A DNA stretch of 64,000 nt from Lederbergia galactosidilytica (GTDB lineage Bacteria; Bacillota; Bacilli; Bacillales; Bacillaceae_C). Every line of letters begins with the position of its first letter. Position 1 is the first letter of the stretch. The notes below the pieces were generated by a model. It had not been told where the DNA came from and searched no databases. It saw only the letters and a list, made by a program, of their open reading frames with translations. This document shows positions 26,847 to 35,624 of the stretch, piece by piece. The translations under genes were made by a program, and so were the position numbers. The stretch is from the NCBI RefSeq assembly GCF_017873565.1, contig NZ_JAGGKH010000010.1:62001-126000 (forward strand), read 5' to 3'.

Positions 26847-27752
26847 TTATTTTTTTTGGTTTAATAAATACACCAAGCCCTTACATGTACTAAGCGTTCC
26901 ATTCTCACTTGTCTTTATCTTGGTTCTTATTGATTGCTCCTGACCTAGTCCCGCTTGGATACCAGGCTTCATCCACTTCATGCTCCCCGCAATCTGCCCG
27001 CCGAAAGCGATACAATCTGGTTGGAATGATTGTACATAACGCTGTAGAGCTGTTCCGATCAGATAACCGAATTTATAAAAAACGTCCTGCGCCTTTTGTG
27101 AACCTTTTTGTGAAGCTTGATAGAGCGCTAATCCATCCAGTTCGTTCATGTTCATTTGCCTGGCTACCATTTTTAAACCGTTTGCTGATAAATAGTCTTC
27201 GATCGTTCCATCTAAAAATGGATCTTGATAAATCATGCCATTTTCCTGTAAACTATATTTGTTTTTTACAATCTCACCTTTTTCAATAAAAGTGGAACCA
27301 CAGCCTGTCCCTAACATAATGAACATCACTTTATCTGCGTGTTGGCCCACGCCATCTATATATTCACCGATCGAAAAGGCTACCGCATCGTTTTCAAATA
27401 GAAAAGGGATGTTTGCCGGAAAATCCATATCAACCAGCCATTTCTGGAAATAAGACTTTAGCTTGACTTGATATAGAGCATCATATTTTCGCAAACCCTT
27501 TATCAAACTGATGCCATTGTCATAATCAAAAGGGCCTGGGAAGGCGACCCCTATCCCCCTTAATGCTCCCTTTTGTTCCTGCACAACCTGAAGTTGTCTT
27601 TTGACGATCGATTCAAAGTGGGCCAATATTTCTAATTTCTCTCGCTCAGCATGAGAAGGATACTTTTCGCACTCTACCTGATTTCCATGTAAGAGGTTTA
27701 CTTTTATTTCAGTCCCACCGACATCCAAGCACAAATAAAATTCTTCGGTCAT
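26847..27752 (-). CDS. ROK-family sugar kinase
   Basis: 301 residues. The ATP-binding signature CLDVGGTEIKV is at the N-terminus, followed by GIGVAFPGPFDY, LFENDAVAFSIGEY and MLGTGCGSTFIEKGEI. It likely phosphorylates a free sugar, most plausibly mannose or N-acetylmannosamine released by the neighbouring mannosidases. The HxxhxxCxCGxxGC zinc motif of many ROK proteins is missing; the residues there read YQDPFLDGTIEDYL. There is no DNA-binding domain, so this is a kinase, not a repressor. The start is ATG 27752 with GGGGTGG upstream; it follows the isomerase gene by 14 bp. Confidence 0.85.
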   Translation of the reverse strand: MTEEFYLCLDVGGTEIKVNLLHGNQVECEKYPSHAEREKLEILAHFESIVKRQLQVVQEQKGALRGIGVAFPGPFDYDNGISLIKGLRKYDALYQVKLKSYFQKWLVDMDFPANIPFLFENDAVAFSIGEYIDGVGQHADKVMFIMLGTGCGSTFIEKGEIVKNKYSLQENGMIYQDPFLDGTIEDYLSANGLKMVARQMNMNELDGLALYQASQKGSQKAQDVFYKFGYLIGTALQRYVQSFQPDCIAFGGQIAGSMKWMKPGIQAGLGQEQSIRTKIKTSENGTLSTCKGLVYLLNQKK

Positions 27753-27766
27753 TGTTTCCACCCCAA

Positions 27767-29503
27767 TTAACGAACAAAGGCTTTAATAGTTATTAATTCT
27801 TTTCCAACACTACTACCATGCGGTTTAATTCTGTAGTTCTTCACTGTCTCAGGGATGATAAAAGTTTCACCATAATGGACAACAAATGGGGCAAAACTTC
27901 CATCTACACTCTCTACAACAGCCTCGTCACCTTCTACTAAATTTAATACATTTACACTCCCGTGCGTTTCATGTAATACTTCTCCGGAAAAAGTGTGTCT
28001 TCGAGTTTCGATAAATTCACTTTCATGAAGCCCAGTTCGTTCTTCCTTCCATGTTTCATTTGTAACTAGCACTTCAAAACGATTGGCTAGTTCCTCTTCC
28101 ACCCAATCTTGGTCACGAGAGAAGACGATATTCGGTTCGCCATGCTCTAAATGTACAGGTCGTGGGACCCCATCTAGACCAACCCGTTCCCAATCCCATA
28201 GTTTAAATGTAAAACGGTTAGGAGTCGCACTGATTTCCAGTACAACAGAGTTTGCACCTGCACTATGAATCGTTCCCGCCGGGATAGAGTAGTGATCATG
28301 CTTTTTGATTGGTCGTTTATAAATATAATCTTCATCTGGAAAACGTCTCGCGCCAGTCTCAGCCAATCTTAGTTGCTGCATCATCTCTTCTTTGTCTGTA
28401 CCATTTTTTACCCCTAAATAAATCTTGGCCTCTTCTTCTGCTTCAACAATATAGTAGCTTTCATCCTGTGTATAATGCGCACCAAATACATCCTGGACAT
28501 AGTCTGTTAACGGATGCACTTGCAGGCTGAGGTTTCCTCCCCCCATCGTATCGAGGAAATCAAAACGAATCGGAAATTCTGCACCAAAGCGACCATAAAC
28601 TCTTTCCCCTAGTAAAGGCAATGGTTGGTGCATAACGACATTATTAGCCGGTATTTCCATCCGTACATCACCAAACTTTAGATATAAACTGTTCTCTTCA
28701 GGAACCCCATCGAAGCTCCATGCTAAATTAATTTTGTCTTGTCCGACCTGAAAGTTTTCTTGCATCCAGTTTCCTCCCCAAACCCCTGGGTCAAAAAAGG
28801 GCACTAAACGGAAGGGCTGTCTAGCAACCTGCTCTAATGCTTGAAAATAACTCCCGGCATCTATCATGACAGGGTGATGTTCCTGATGTGTATCCAAAAA
28901 ATAATCAATGTTAGTAAATAATTGCTTTTTCAATTTATCCGCTACCCGCCATTCAAAAAAATAGCCACGTTTCACCATTCTTAAAGGATCTTCCCCAAAA
29001 TTATCGGCTTTCCAATTACTGAATTCCCCTGAGCGATAACGATTTTGAATTTCCCATCTAGCTAAGTCGGCATAGATTAGAAGATCAGTTTCATAGAGTA
29101 AAGAAGCTCCTACTCCATATATGACGATCCATTCATTATTCTGTATTTTTGCTTGAATACTGGTCTTCAACTCTTTTTGTTTTTGCACATCAACAAAATC
29201 AGAAAAACTGTGATGGCTCATTAAACCAAAAACTCGATCATCCGTTAAATTCATTTGGATCATCTCGGAAACCTTTTGCGATGAATAAAATTGATCAGAT
29301 GCTTGCACGATATAACTTGGATTCAATGGTTTAATGAGTTCTTCTAACAACTCACTTTCATTCACAGTAGGGTAGCATTCTATTGTTATGACATTAGTTC
29401 GTGATTGAGTTATCTTGTGTCTGATTGTGTCTATGATTGCGTCATATCCACTGCATGCCTGTTGCTCTGCTTCAACTTTTACCTCTGGAAAGGGATTAAA
29501 CAT
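27767..29503 (-). CDS. Long class I mannose-6-phosphate isomerase with extra N-terminal domain
   Basis: 578 residues, against ~315 for ordinary Bacillus ManA. Residues ~230-578 are a type I cupin isomerase: PFFDPGVWGGNWMQ, GGNLSLQVHPL (zinc ligands), YYIVEAEEEAKIYLGV and IPAGTIHSAG. It should interconvert mannose-6-P and fructose-6-P. Residues ~1-220 resemble a nucleoside-kinase fold (VITIECYPT in place of a P-loop, SDQFYSS, GVGASLL, IYADLARWEIQNRYR) but without the GxxxxGK loop, so this part is unlikely to be an active kinase. ATG start with AGGAGGA. It is coupled to the ROK gene; together they would turn mannose into fructose-6-P. Confidence 0.82.
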   Translation of the reverse strand: MFNPFPEVKVEAEQQACSGYDAIIDTIRHKITQSRTNVITIECYPTVNESELLEELIKPLNPSYIVQASDQFYSSQKVSEMIQMNLTDDRVFGLMSHHSFSDFVDVQKQKELKTSIQAKIQNNEWIVIYGVGASLLYETDLLIYADLARWEIQNRYRSGEFSNWKADNFGEDPLRMVKRGYFFEWRVADKLKKQLFTNIDYFLDTHQEHHPVMIDAGSYFQALEQVARQPFRLVPFFDPGVWGGNWMQENFQVGQDKINLAWSFDGVPEENSLYLKFGDVRMEIPANNVVMHQPLPLLGERVYGRFGAEFPIRFDFLDTMGGGNLSLQVHPLTDYVQDVFGAHYTQDESYYIVEAEEEAKIYLGVKNGTDKEEMMQQLRLAETGARRFPDEDYIYKRPIKKHDHYSIPAGTIHSAGANSVVLEISATPNRFTFKLWDWERVGLDGVPRPVHLEHGEPNIVFSRDQDWVEEELANRFEVLVTNETWKEERTGLHESEFIETRRHTFSGEVLHETHGSVNVLNLVEGDEAVVESVDGSFAPFVVHYGETFIIPETVKNYRIKPHGSSVGKELITIKAFVR

Positions 29504-29666
29504 TGTGTTCCTCCTAATGTATCTTTGTTATGACATTACTTTAGAGTCTATCACAATTTAATAACGGAAATTGTCTTTTTAAGAGCACCATCCTAGTAAG
29601 CTTAGCGAGCTTTGTTATAGATTTCGGATTGATGGCCCTAGTTTTTTATTTGAATCACGACCTCAT
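29504..29666. promoter_or_regulatory. Promoter region of the isomerase-ROK operon
   Basis: Part of this region is conserved in the decayed copy at 35500-35558: a CTTTGTYATGACATTA string and ATTGTCTTTTTAA. Since the gene next to the second copy is dead, the shared string may mark an operator, perhaps for the adjacent GntR regulator. Not testable from one sequence. Confidence 0.35.
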
Positions 29667-30392
29667 TTATTCACGAAAATCTAAATAGTAACGGTACCTT
29701 TTTCCAATATAAAAGCATTCAGTATACTCGTAAAAATTTTCATCGGCTTGTGAGGTAAAACGAACTCTTTTCAAGACAGGTTCAGATTCCTTTATTTTTA
29801 ACTTTCTTTGCACTTCACGATTAGGGGATACAGCCTCAACGTACTCCCTTTCCTGATTTACACTAATATTTTTTGTCCGTAAATAAGCGTAAAAGGAAGA
29901 ATAATAATCTTTAGCATCTAAAGAATAATCGCGATCATAGGCAATATAGGTGACAAAGAAGGCAAAAATAGAATCCTCGTCTCCTCGTACTCGCTTTAAG
30001 ACCAGCACTTCGCTTCCAACTTCACTATTTAAAAACTTAGCCAGACGTTTATTCGCATGCTCTATTTTCACCTCTACGTCTACTGTTTTTGCAAGCTTCC
30101 CACGCTCCTGTAGTTCTTGCGTAAATCCCTTAACAATTGTAAAATGATCTTCCTCTTGAAATGTATCCTTGACGAACGTACCCTTTGATCGAATGCGCAC
30201 GAGCAAATTTTCCTTCATTAATTCATCAATGGCCTTCCGAATCGTGATCCGACTTACATGATAGATATCACACAGCTCCATTTCTGTAGGAATTCGCTCA
30301 CCTTCCGGCCATTTCTCCGTTTGAATATGCAATCGCATGTCATCGGCAATTTGCGCGTATAATGGATATGCTGCTTGATTGTATATTTTCAT
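29667..30392 (-). CDS. GntR/HutC-family transcriptional regulator
   Basis: 241 residues. An N-terminal winged helix (YPLYAQIADDMRLHIQTEKW, then ERIPTEMELCDIYHVSRITIRKAIDELM) is followed by a UTRA effector domain from about residue 80 (FTIVKGFTQELQERG to YEYTECFYIGKRYRYYLDF). UTRA domains bind sugar phosphates and similar ligands. It is encoded between the isomerase-ROK operon and the GH38 gene, so it most likely represses the mannose genes until a sugar phosphate appears. The start has a weak ribosome site. Confidence 0.9.
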   Translation of the reverse strand: MKIYNQAAYPLYAQIADDMRLHIQTEKWPEGERIPTEMELCDIYHVSRITIRKAIDELMKENLLVRIRSKGTFVKDTFQEEDHFTIVKGFTQELQERGKLAKTVDVEVKIEHANKRLAKFLNSEVGSEVLVLKRVRGDEDSIFAFFVTYIAYDRDYSLDAKDYYSSFYAYLRTKNISVNQEREYVEAVSPNREVQRKLKIKESEPVLKRVRFTSQADENFYEYTECFYIGKRYRYYLDFRE

Positions 30393-30726
30393 TATATTTT
30401 CACTGCTTTCTATTTGTACTTATCACTAGTCTCTTTTGTTCCATTTGATAAGTCAAGCACTTCTATTCCCTTTTATATAAACACTCATAGCGGGAAAACC
30501 AAACGTAATGTTTACCATAACAGAACAAAAGGAAATCTTATAAAAAATGGACATGACATTAACTTCTTATTACATATACGATAAGAATACAAATACTGAT
30601 TCGTCATCTAAATCCAAAGCTACTAATGGAGCATAAAAGCTAGAAGCTAAGGACCAAATAACCTACGACAATTTTAGCCGTAGGTTATTTACGTGAGACT
30701 CTTCTTTTATAGGAGATACTCCGTTC
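30393..30726. other. Region upstream of the GntR gene
   Basis: 330 bp without a gene. It holds the GntR promoter and, at 30656-30690, the terminator of the GH38 gene. No clear GntR operator was seen. Confidence 0.4.
30656..30690 (-). terminator. Terminator of the GH38 gene
   Basis: AAATAACCTACG pairs with CGTAGGTTATTT (12 bp). The T-run on the minus strand is short. Confidence 0.7.
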
Positions 30727-33132
30727 TTATTCAGGGTTAACTGGAAAGGTGACAAGTCCTTCGTTTAACTCTTGACACTTCTCAAGCAGCTGCTCCGCAC
30801 TCTGCTTCTCTGAAACGAAATAAAGCTGATAATCAAACTCATAAAATCCGGATAAATCTACTTTAAAGTTGGTTTCCCAAAAGTTATTCATTACCCATGA
30901 GTAGACAAGGTCCTTGTTTTTCTTATGGGTGTTTTCATTACACAATTCAATTTCATGATGATCCAAAGTCCCTAAAGTGATTAATGGGGTATCCTTGATC
31001 GCGACAAGTAGGGCTTGTTCCTCATCTTTAAATGCTAATCCATTCTGCAGCAGGTAGAACTCGGTATTGGTACCAGGCAACTGATCAATCGCCGGTCTGA
31101 ATACGTTTCCTGTCTTCTCGACAAATAGCTCGCTTGCTTCCCCTAAACTAAATGGAAGTGGGATATAAAGATTTTCAGGAGCCCACTCATTTTGCTTTTG
31201 AATCCTTACATTAACGCCAATTTTCGGCATATCTTTATACACCTTTAAGACCACATTATACATTTCCGTTCCGGCCAATGCGAAATCCATTTTAATCGAT
31301 GTAAACAGTTTTCCATCTTCTATTACTTTCATATTTTTCAAGCTAGCTTCGTGGCGCTCTGATAATCTTCCTTTGCGATTGAGTCCCATCACTCTTCTTT
31401 CTGTACTAGGATCTGTTTGAATTGGCGTTTTTTCATATACACCAGCAAACGGTGCATAGAGGGCATCTGGATGAATTAATTCCTCTCCGCTATGCTTATG
31501 AACAAATGATTCAATTCCTGAGCTATGATTAAACGTGATTTTATAATCATTTGTTTCCATAACATGGGTATTCACCATCTTTTCATATCCAGGATACGCG
31601 GCTAAATCTTCCACGCCGGCATGATTCACGACCATTTTCTTTTGCGGAGCTTTTCCTCTCCGCAATTTAACCATTCTTTCTTCCTTAGGATCTAACGTAA
31701 TAGCAAATTCAATCTGGTTCCCTCTAGAGATAGATGTAAGCTGGGAATCTAGCACTTCATTTGTTTGACAATCTACAACTTCAATAGAGTTATCTAAATA
31801 AGCTCCATCAATATGCTCCCAATTCTTCATTTGAATAGAAGTATAATCAGTCACTCGATTATGATGAGGATTGACTACTTTAAAGAACTGTTTTCGATCT
31901 ATTTGATGGGCCACTTCTCCGAGATTGCTTAATACTTCATCTAAATTTTTCGATATAAGTCGATTTGCGTTGGTCGCATATGCAGCTTTCCGAAAATCCA
32001 AATCATTAACCAATGTGTTCCACGGTTCTCTTACGGAAGAATTGTAGCCCCAAGTGTGTTCTGCGTATAACATTAGCTGATACTCAGCCTCTTTTAAAAA
32101 TGGCAGCTTCCCTAACTTATCTTCTGGATCTAATTTTTTCGATAAGTGATATTTGCGTTGTGCATCACGGTATATTTTTGTTGGTGCTGGTGTAGAGCCA
32201 ACTCCATCTGCCCACCAGTCTGTCCAGTCACCTGAATAGGTTGGAATATCGATAGCTTGCTTACGTAGAAATAGAAAAAACTCATTCAATGTGATTAGTT
32301 CAATTTCCACTTGCTCACCATGCTTCGCATTCCATTTATGAATCATTTCCATTAGGCGCGGATTAGGAGGTGAATTATCCGTCCCAATTCCAGAAATCAT
32401 ATTAGGAATGAAATCAAATGGATAATCTTCTTCTTCTAAGTTTTCTAGGTACGTAAAGATTCGCTGTTCTGCAATATCCATTTGATCAGAGGTCGTCACT
32501 GTTGCTGAACCTTTATTAATTCGATAGCTATTTGGAATAAGCATAAATTGGTTCCCCATATGGTAATGGTCCCCATTCCAAACTAAAATCTTATGGCCTT
32601 TCGGTGTTTCCCACCAAAAAGGAATTTGCTTTTTATATAAAGGAAACATCCCATGATGCGTATGGACGCATGTAAACAAGTTAACAATCCCATTTTTATA
32701 TAAGGTTTCAGCATACCCCCAGGAAAAACCGTTAATATCTGCCGTCATTGCGGAATTTAGATCAAGTTCGTTCGTTTCCGCATATTCCCTTCCCTTTTGA
32801 AACTTTTGATCCAAAATCTCATTATCTACTAATTCCGTCATATTTAAATAAGTGAGGGAAATATCAATAAATCCTGCTTGCACATATTTTTTGAATTTTT
32901 GACTATATTCTTCATTACAGTTTTCAAGAAACTGTTCCACTTGCCAAAAATTCTCACAAGTCCATTTAAAGCCTTCCCATTCTTTTTTCGTACCACTTTC
33001 GATTGCGTCTATGCTATCAATAGCTGATTTAATATAATCCACATGATGTCTTTCAATTTTCTCTTGGCGATCTGTATAGCCGATATCAGTATGCGAGTGT
33101 TGAATTAAATATAGCTTCCATTTCTTTTTCAT
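30727..33132 (-). CDS. Alpha-mannosidase, glycoside hydrolase family 38
   Basis: 801 residues, no signal peptide, so it works in the cytoplasm on imported glycans. The N-terminal (alpha/beta) catalytic domain has LIQHSHTDIGYTD (zinc ligands His14 and Asp16 by family analogy) and SAMTADINGFSWGY with the likely nucleophile Asp132. The middle has VREPWNTL and helical segments. The C-terminal part is beta-sandwich. The family trims alpha-linked mannose from N-glycan-type chains. The ribosome site is GAGGTGGG. The gene lies downstream of an LplA-type lipoprotein gene, and its N-terminus has a truncated duplicate at 26392. Confidence 0.88.
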   Translation of the reverse strand: MKKKWKLYLIQHSHTDIGYTDRQEKIERHHVDYIKSAIDSIDAIESGTKKEWEGFKWTCENFWQVEQFLENCNEEYSQKFKKYVQAGFIDISLTYLNMTELVDNEILDQKFQKGREYAETNELDLNSAMTADINGFSWGYAETLYKNGIVNLFTCVHTHHGMFPLYKKQIPFWWETPKGHKILVWNGDHYHMGNQFMLIPNSYRINKGSATVTTSDQMDIAEQRIFTYLENLEEEDYPFDFIPNMISGIGTDNSPPNPRLMEMIHKWNAKHGEQVEIELITLNEFFLFLRKQAIDIPTYSGDWTDWWADGVGSTPAPTKIYRDAQRKYHLSKKLDPEDKLGKLPFLKEAEYQLMLYAEHTWGYNSSVREPWNTLVNDLDFRKAAYATNANRLISKNLDEVLSNLGEVAHQIDRKQFFKVVNPHHNRVTDYTSIQMKNWEHIDGAYLDNSIEVVDCQTNEVLDSQLTSISRGNQIEFAITLDPKEERMVKLRRGKAPQKKMVVNHAGVEDLAAYPGYEKMVNTHVMETNDYKITFNHSSGIESFVHKHSGEELIHPDALYAPFAGVYEKTPIQTDPSTERRVMGLNRKGRLSERHEASLKNMKVIEDGKLFTSIKMDFALAGTEMYNVVLKVYKDMPKIGVNVRIQKQNEWAPENLYIPLPFSLGEASELFVEKTGNVFRPAIDQLPGTNTEFYLLQNGLAFKDEEQALLVAIKDTPLITLGTLDHHEIELCNENTHKKNKDLVYSWVMNNFWETNFKVDLSGFYEFDYQLYFVSEKQSAEQLLEKCQELNEGLVTFPVNPE

Positions 33133-33164
33133 CTTAAGCCCACCTCATCATTTTTGCTAAACAT

Positions 33165-33215
33165 ACTAAGCCCTTACATTTGCTAATATTCCATTCTTTC
33201 TTACCCTTATCAAAG
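33165..33215 (-). pseudogene. Short remnant of a duplicate ROK gene 3' end
   Basis: About 50 bp next to the GH38 start resemble the last codons of the ROK gene (26871-26920). TAAGCCCTTACAT is shared exactly, and the translation keeps the CKGL(V) string. It lies where a ROK gene would end before GH38 in the ancestral order. Confidence 0.6.
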
Positions 33216-33223
33216 TACTTGGA

Positions 33224-34837
33224 TTATTGATTTTGAATTCTTTCATATTGAGCACGTCTGATTTCTAAGTAACGATCAATCCCCATTTTTTTCAAACTGT
33301 TTACATACTCTTCCCAACCTGTTTCGATATCGACCTTACCTGTTACAAACTTCGCACGCATCTCTTCAACATATGTTTCAACATCTGTCAAGATGGCGGA
33401 AATTTCAGCACCTTCTTCCGCAGTACTTTGGAATTGAGGTAGGATAGTTTCTGGTGCTAATGCTTCAATTTCTTCAGTATTTACTTTATATATGTCATCA
33501 ATTTCTAATCCTCTTGCTTTTACACGCCATTCTGGATCCGGCTCAACATATGGATAGAATGCACCATAAACATTATCTACAAACTGGAATGCGCCTAATT
33601 GTATGCCACCTTCATAATTTAAAATTTCATCATTATAGAGTGGTGCTCCATCCACCATTTCATATGTTTCTCCTTCAATTCCAAAAAAAGCGAAATTAGA
33701 ACCCTCTTCGCCATAGAAGAAATCGACCCACTCAATCGACTCTTCCGGATGTTGATTATCCTTTGTAATCATAAACTGAGTAGTACCGCGAGCAGGGTGA
33801 TCAATCCAGTTTAAAACTCTGTCACTATTTGGTCCATCAAAGGCATGGAATCCAACAAAGTTATCCGCAACTTTACTGCCAAGATAATCAGGACCTGGAT
33901 GGGCGAAAACACCGACCTTATCTTGAGAACCTTCCGTTACCCACTCTTCATATTCCATATCAGAGAATGTTTGCGGGTGGAATAATTCTTCCTCCCAAAG
34001 CATATTAAAGTATGACCATAGTTCTTTGTATTTATCATCTGTAAGTGTTAATTGTAATTCGCCATTTTCGTCTAAATAAAGATTCATCTCAGCAGCCTTT
34101 AGACCACCCTCTCCCATACCAAAAGGACCAAGCATTTGTATTTCGAAACTTCCAATTCCACCTGGTTTTAATGAAAGCGGAGCCTCGTCATCGGCATCCC
34201 CATTACCATTAGCATCTTCTGATTTAAATTTACGAAGTACATCCGTAAATTGGTCTAGTGTTGTAATGGACGTAGGATCGTCAATCCCTATGTTTGCTAA
34301 CCAATTTTTATTAATGTAATACCTTGTAGAACGTTCTGGACCTGAGAAATCTACATACGGTAAAGAATAAATATGCCCATCTGGCATTGTAACTGCTTGC
34401 TTAATAGATGGATTTTCTTCAAATAATGCTGTTAAATTTGGTGCATGCTCTGCGATCAAGTCTTCAAGTGGAATAAATAAACCCTCTTGGCCATATTTTC
34501 CCACCTCATCTGTCGAAAAGCCGAACCCTCCATAGAATGCATCTGGTAACTCCTTGGATGACATGATGACATTCTTTTTCTCTCCTCTGCTTTCATCGGG
34601 GACTTCCTCCCATTCGATGTGGATATCTGTCATTTCCTCCAGCCTTTTCCACATCCATAACTCATCTGCAGGTGGATGAATATTGCCAAAGCCTCTCTTC
34701 ATAAAGTGTAACGATAACTTACCATCTTTTGTTTCATCACCTTCCTTACTAGCTTTAGAATCGTCATTGCTACAAGCCGTCAGTATCATTGAAAAAGTTA
34801 GAAGCAAAACCAATCCCAACCATGAGAGCTTTTTCAT
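33224..34837 (-). CDS. LplA-type extracellular solute-binding lipoprotein
   Basis: 537 residues. The signal peptide ends in the lipobox LTAC with Cys22, so it is anchored on the outer membrane face. It belongs to the large oligosaccharide-binding family of LplA/YtcQ type. DANGNGDADDE forms an EF-hand-like calcium loop common in this family. Ligand is probably the oligosaccharide degraded by the locus. No permease genes are next to it; it could share the permeases at 43886-45768. It is bracketed by remnants of a second ROK gene, so it seems to have entered a duplicated block. ATG with AGGAGGAG. Confidence 0.85.
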   Translation of the reverse strand: MKKLSWLGLVLLLTFSMILTACSNDDSKASKEGDETKDGKLSLHFMKRGFGNIHPPADELWMWKRLEEMTDIHIEWEEVPDESRGEKKNVIMSSKELPDAFYGGFGFSTDEVGKYGQEGLFIPLEDLIAEHAPNLTALFEENPSIKQAVTMPDGHIYSLPYVDFSGPERSTRYYINKNWLANIGIDDPTSITTLDQFTDVLRKFKSEDANGNGDADDEAPLSLKPGGIGSFEIQMLGPFGMGEGGLKAAEMNLYLDENGELQLTLTDDKYKELWSYFNMLWEEELFHPQTFSDMEYEEWVTEGSQDKVGVFAHPGPDYLGSKVADNFVGFHAFDGPNSDRVLNWIDHPARGTTQFMITKDNQHPEESIEWVDFFYGEEGSNFAFFGIEGETYEMVDGAPLYNDEILNYEGGIQLGAFQFVDNVYGAFYPYVEPDPEWRVKARGLEIDDIYKVNTEEIEALAPETILPQFQSTAEEGAEISAILTDVETYVEEMRAKFVTGKVDIETGWEEYVNSLKKMGIDRYLEIRRAQYERIQNQ

Positions 34838-34943
34838 CTCACTCCTCCTAAATGGAAAATTCTATTTATATCTGAAGAATGCAGTCGCATCCTAGATACT
34901 GGGTTTTTCGTATTTTCAAAAATTGTTAAAGGTAATATCATTT

Positions 34944-34951
34944 GTATACAT
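34944..34951. promoter_or_regulatory. TGTATACA palindrome upstream of the lipoprotein gene
   Basis: Perfect 8-bp palindrome about 107 nt before the start, in the promoter region. It could be half of a GntR-type site, but I found no matching copy before the isomerase or GntR genes. Confidence 0.2.
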
Positions 34952-34969
34952 CCTTATAATGACGAGCTT

Positions 34970-35305
34970 AAAAACACTAAGCGTTCCATTATCACTTGCC
35001 TTTATCTTTATTGTTAATGTTTGTCCCTGACACAGTCCGCCTGAATGCCCAGTTCCATCCACCTCATGCTCTTCGCAATTTGTCCACTGAAAAACGATAC
35101 AATCTGTTTGGAAGGATTGTACATCTTATGAGGCAACTGAATCCTAGAAAAACTATGCCCTTTTGTAAAGCTTGGTAGGACGCTAATTCATCTGCTTCTT
35201 TCTGGGAACCGCTTTCAAATTGCTTGTAAATAGTCTTTTATCGTTCGATCTAAAGATCAGTCTTGATAATTCATGCTATCTTCCGGTAACTTTATATTTT
35301 TTAAG
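34970..35305 (-). pseudogene. Decayed duplicate of the ROK kinase gene (3' half)
   Basis: This stretch aligns with 26878-27270 of the intact ROK gene: shared strings include ACTAAGCGTTCCATT, CGATACAATCTG and GGATTGTACAT-type blocks. It has many small deletions and no open frame. It stops at the point matching about 27270, where it joins the isomerase remnant, meaning about 2 kb of the duplicate was lost in one deletion. Confidence 0.85.
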
Positions 35306-35558
35306 ATAAATAAAATTGTTCAGATGCTTACACGATATAACTTTCACAGCTTGCTTTTATTCATAATAAGCTAACATTCTATTGTTATAACATTGACTCG
35401 CGTGTGAGAATTTGTCTATGGCCTCTTTATAACCGCTACATCCCTGTTTCCTTACCTGTATTTTCGAAAGAGAATATACTTGATATACCTCCTATACTTT
35501 AATGTCCCTTTGTCATGACATTATATCACAAGCCGAAGTGTAATAATTGTCTTTTTAA
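35306..35558 (-). pseudogene. Decayed duplicate of the isomerase gene 5' end and promoter
   Basis: It aligns with 29280-29582: AATAAAATTG-TCAGATGCTT-CACGATATAACTT, CATTCTATTGTTAT, then the upstream ATGACATTA and AATTGTCTTTTTAA. The frame is destroyed. The promoter part is the best conserved. Confidence 0.8.
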
Positions 35559-35624
35559 ACCCCTACTGCCAGTATGGTTCACATACTTTGTTATGTCTTC
35601 ACTTAATATAAATATATATATCAG

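Noticed and set aside
34996-35178. 60-residue plus-strand frame in the decayed region
   Set aside because: It lies antisense within the decayed ROK duplicate and has no start signal.
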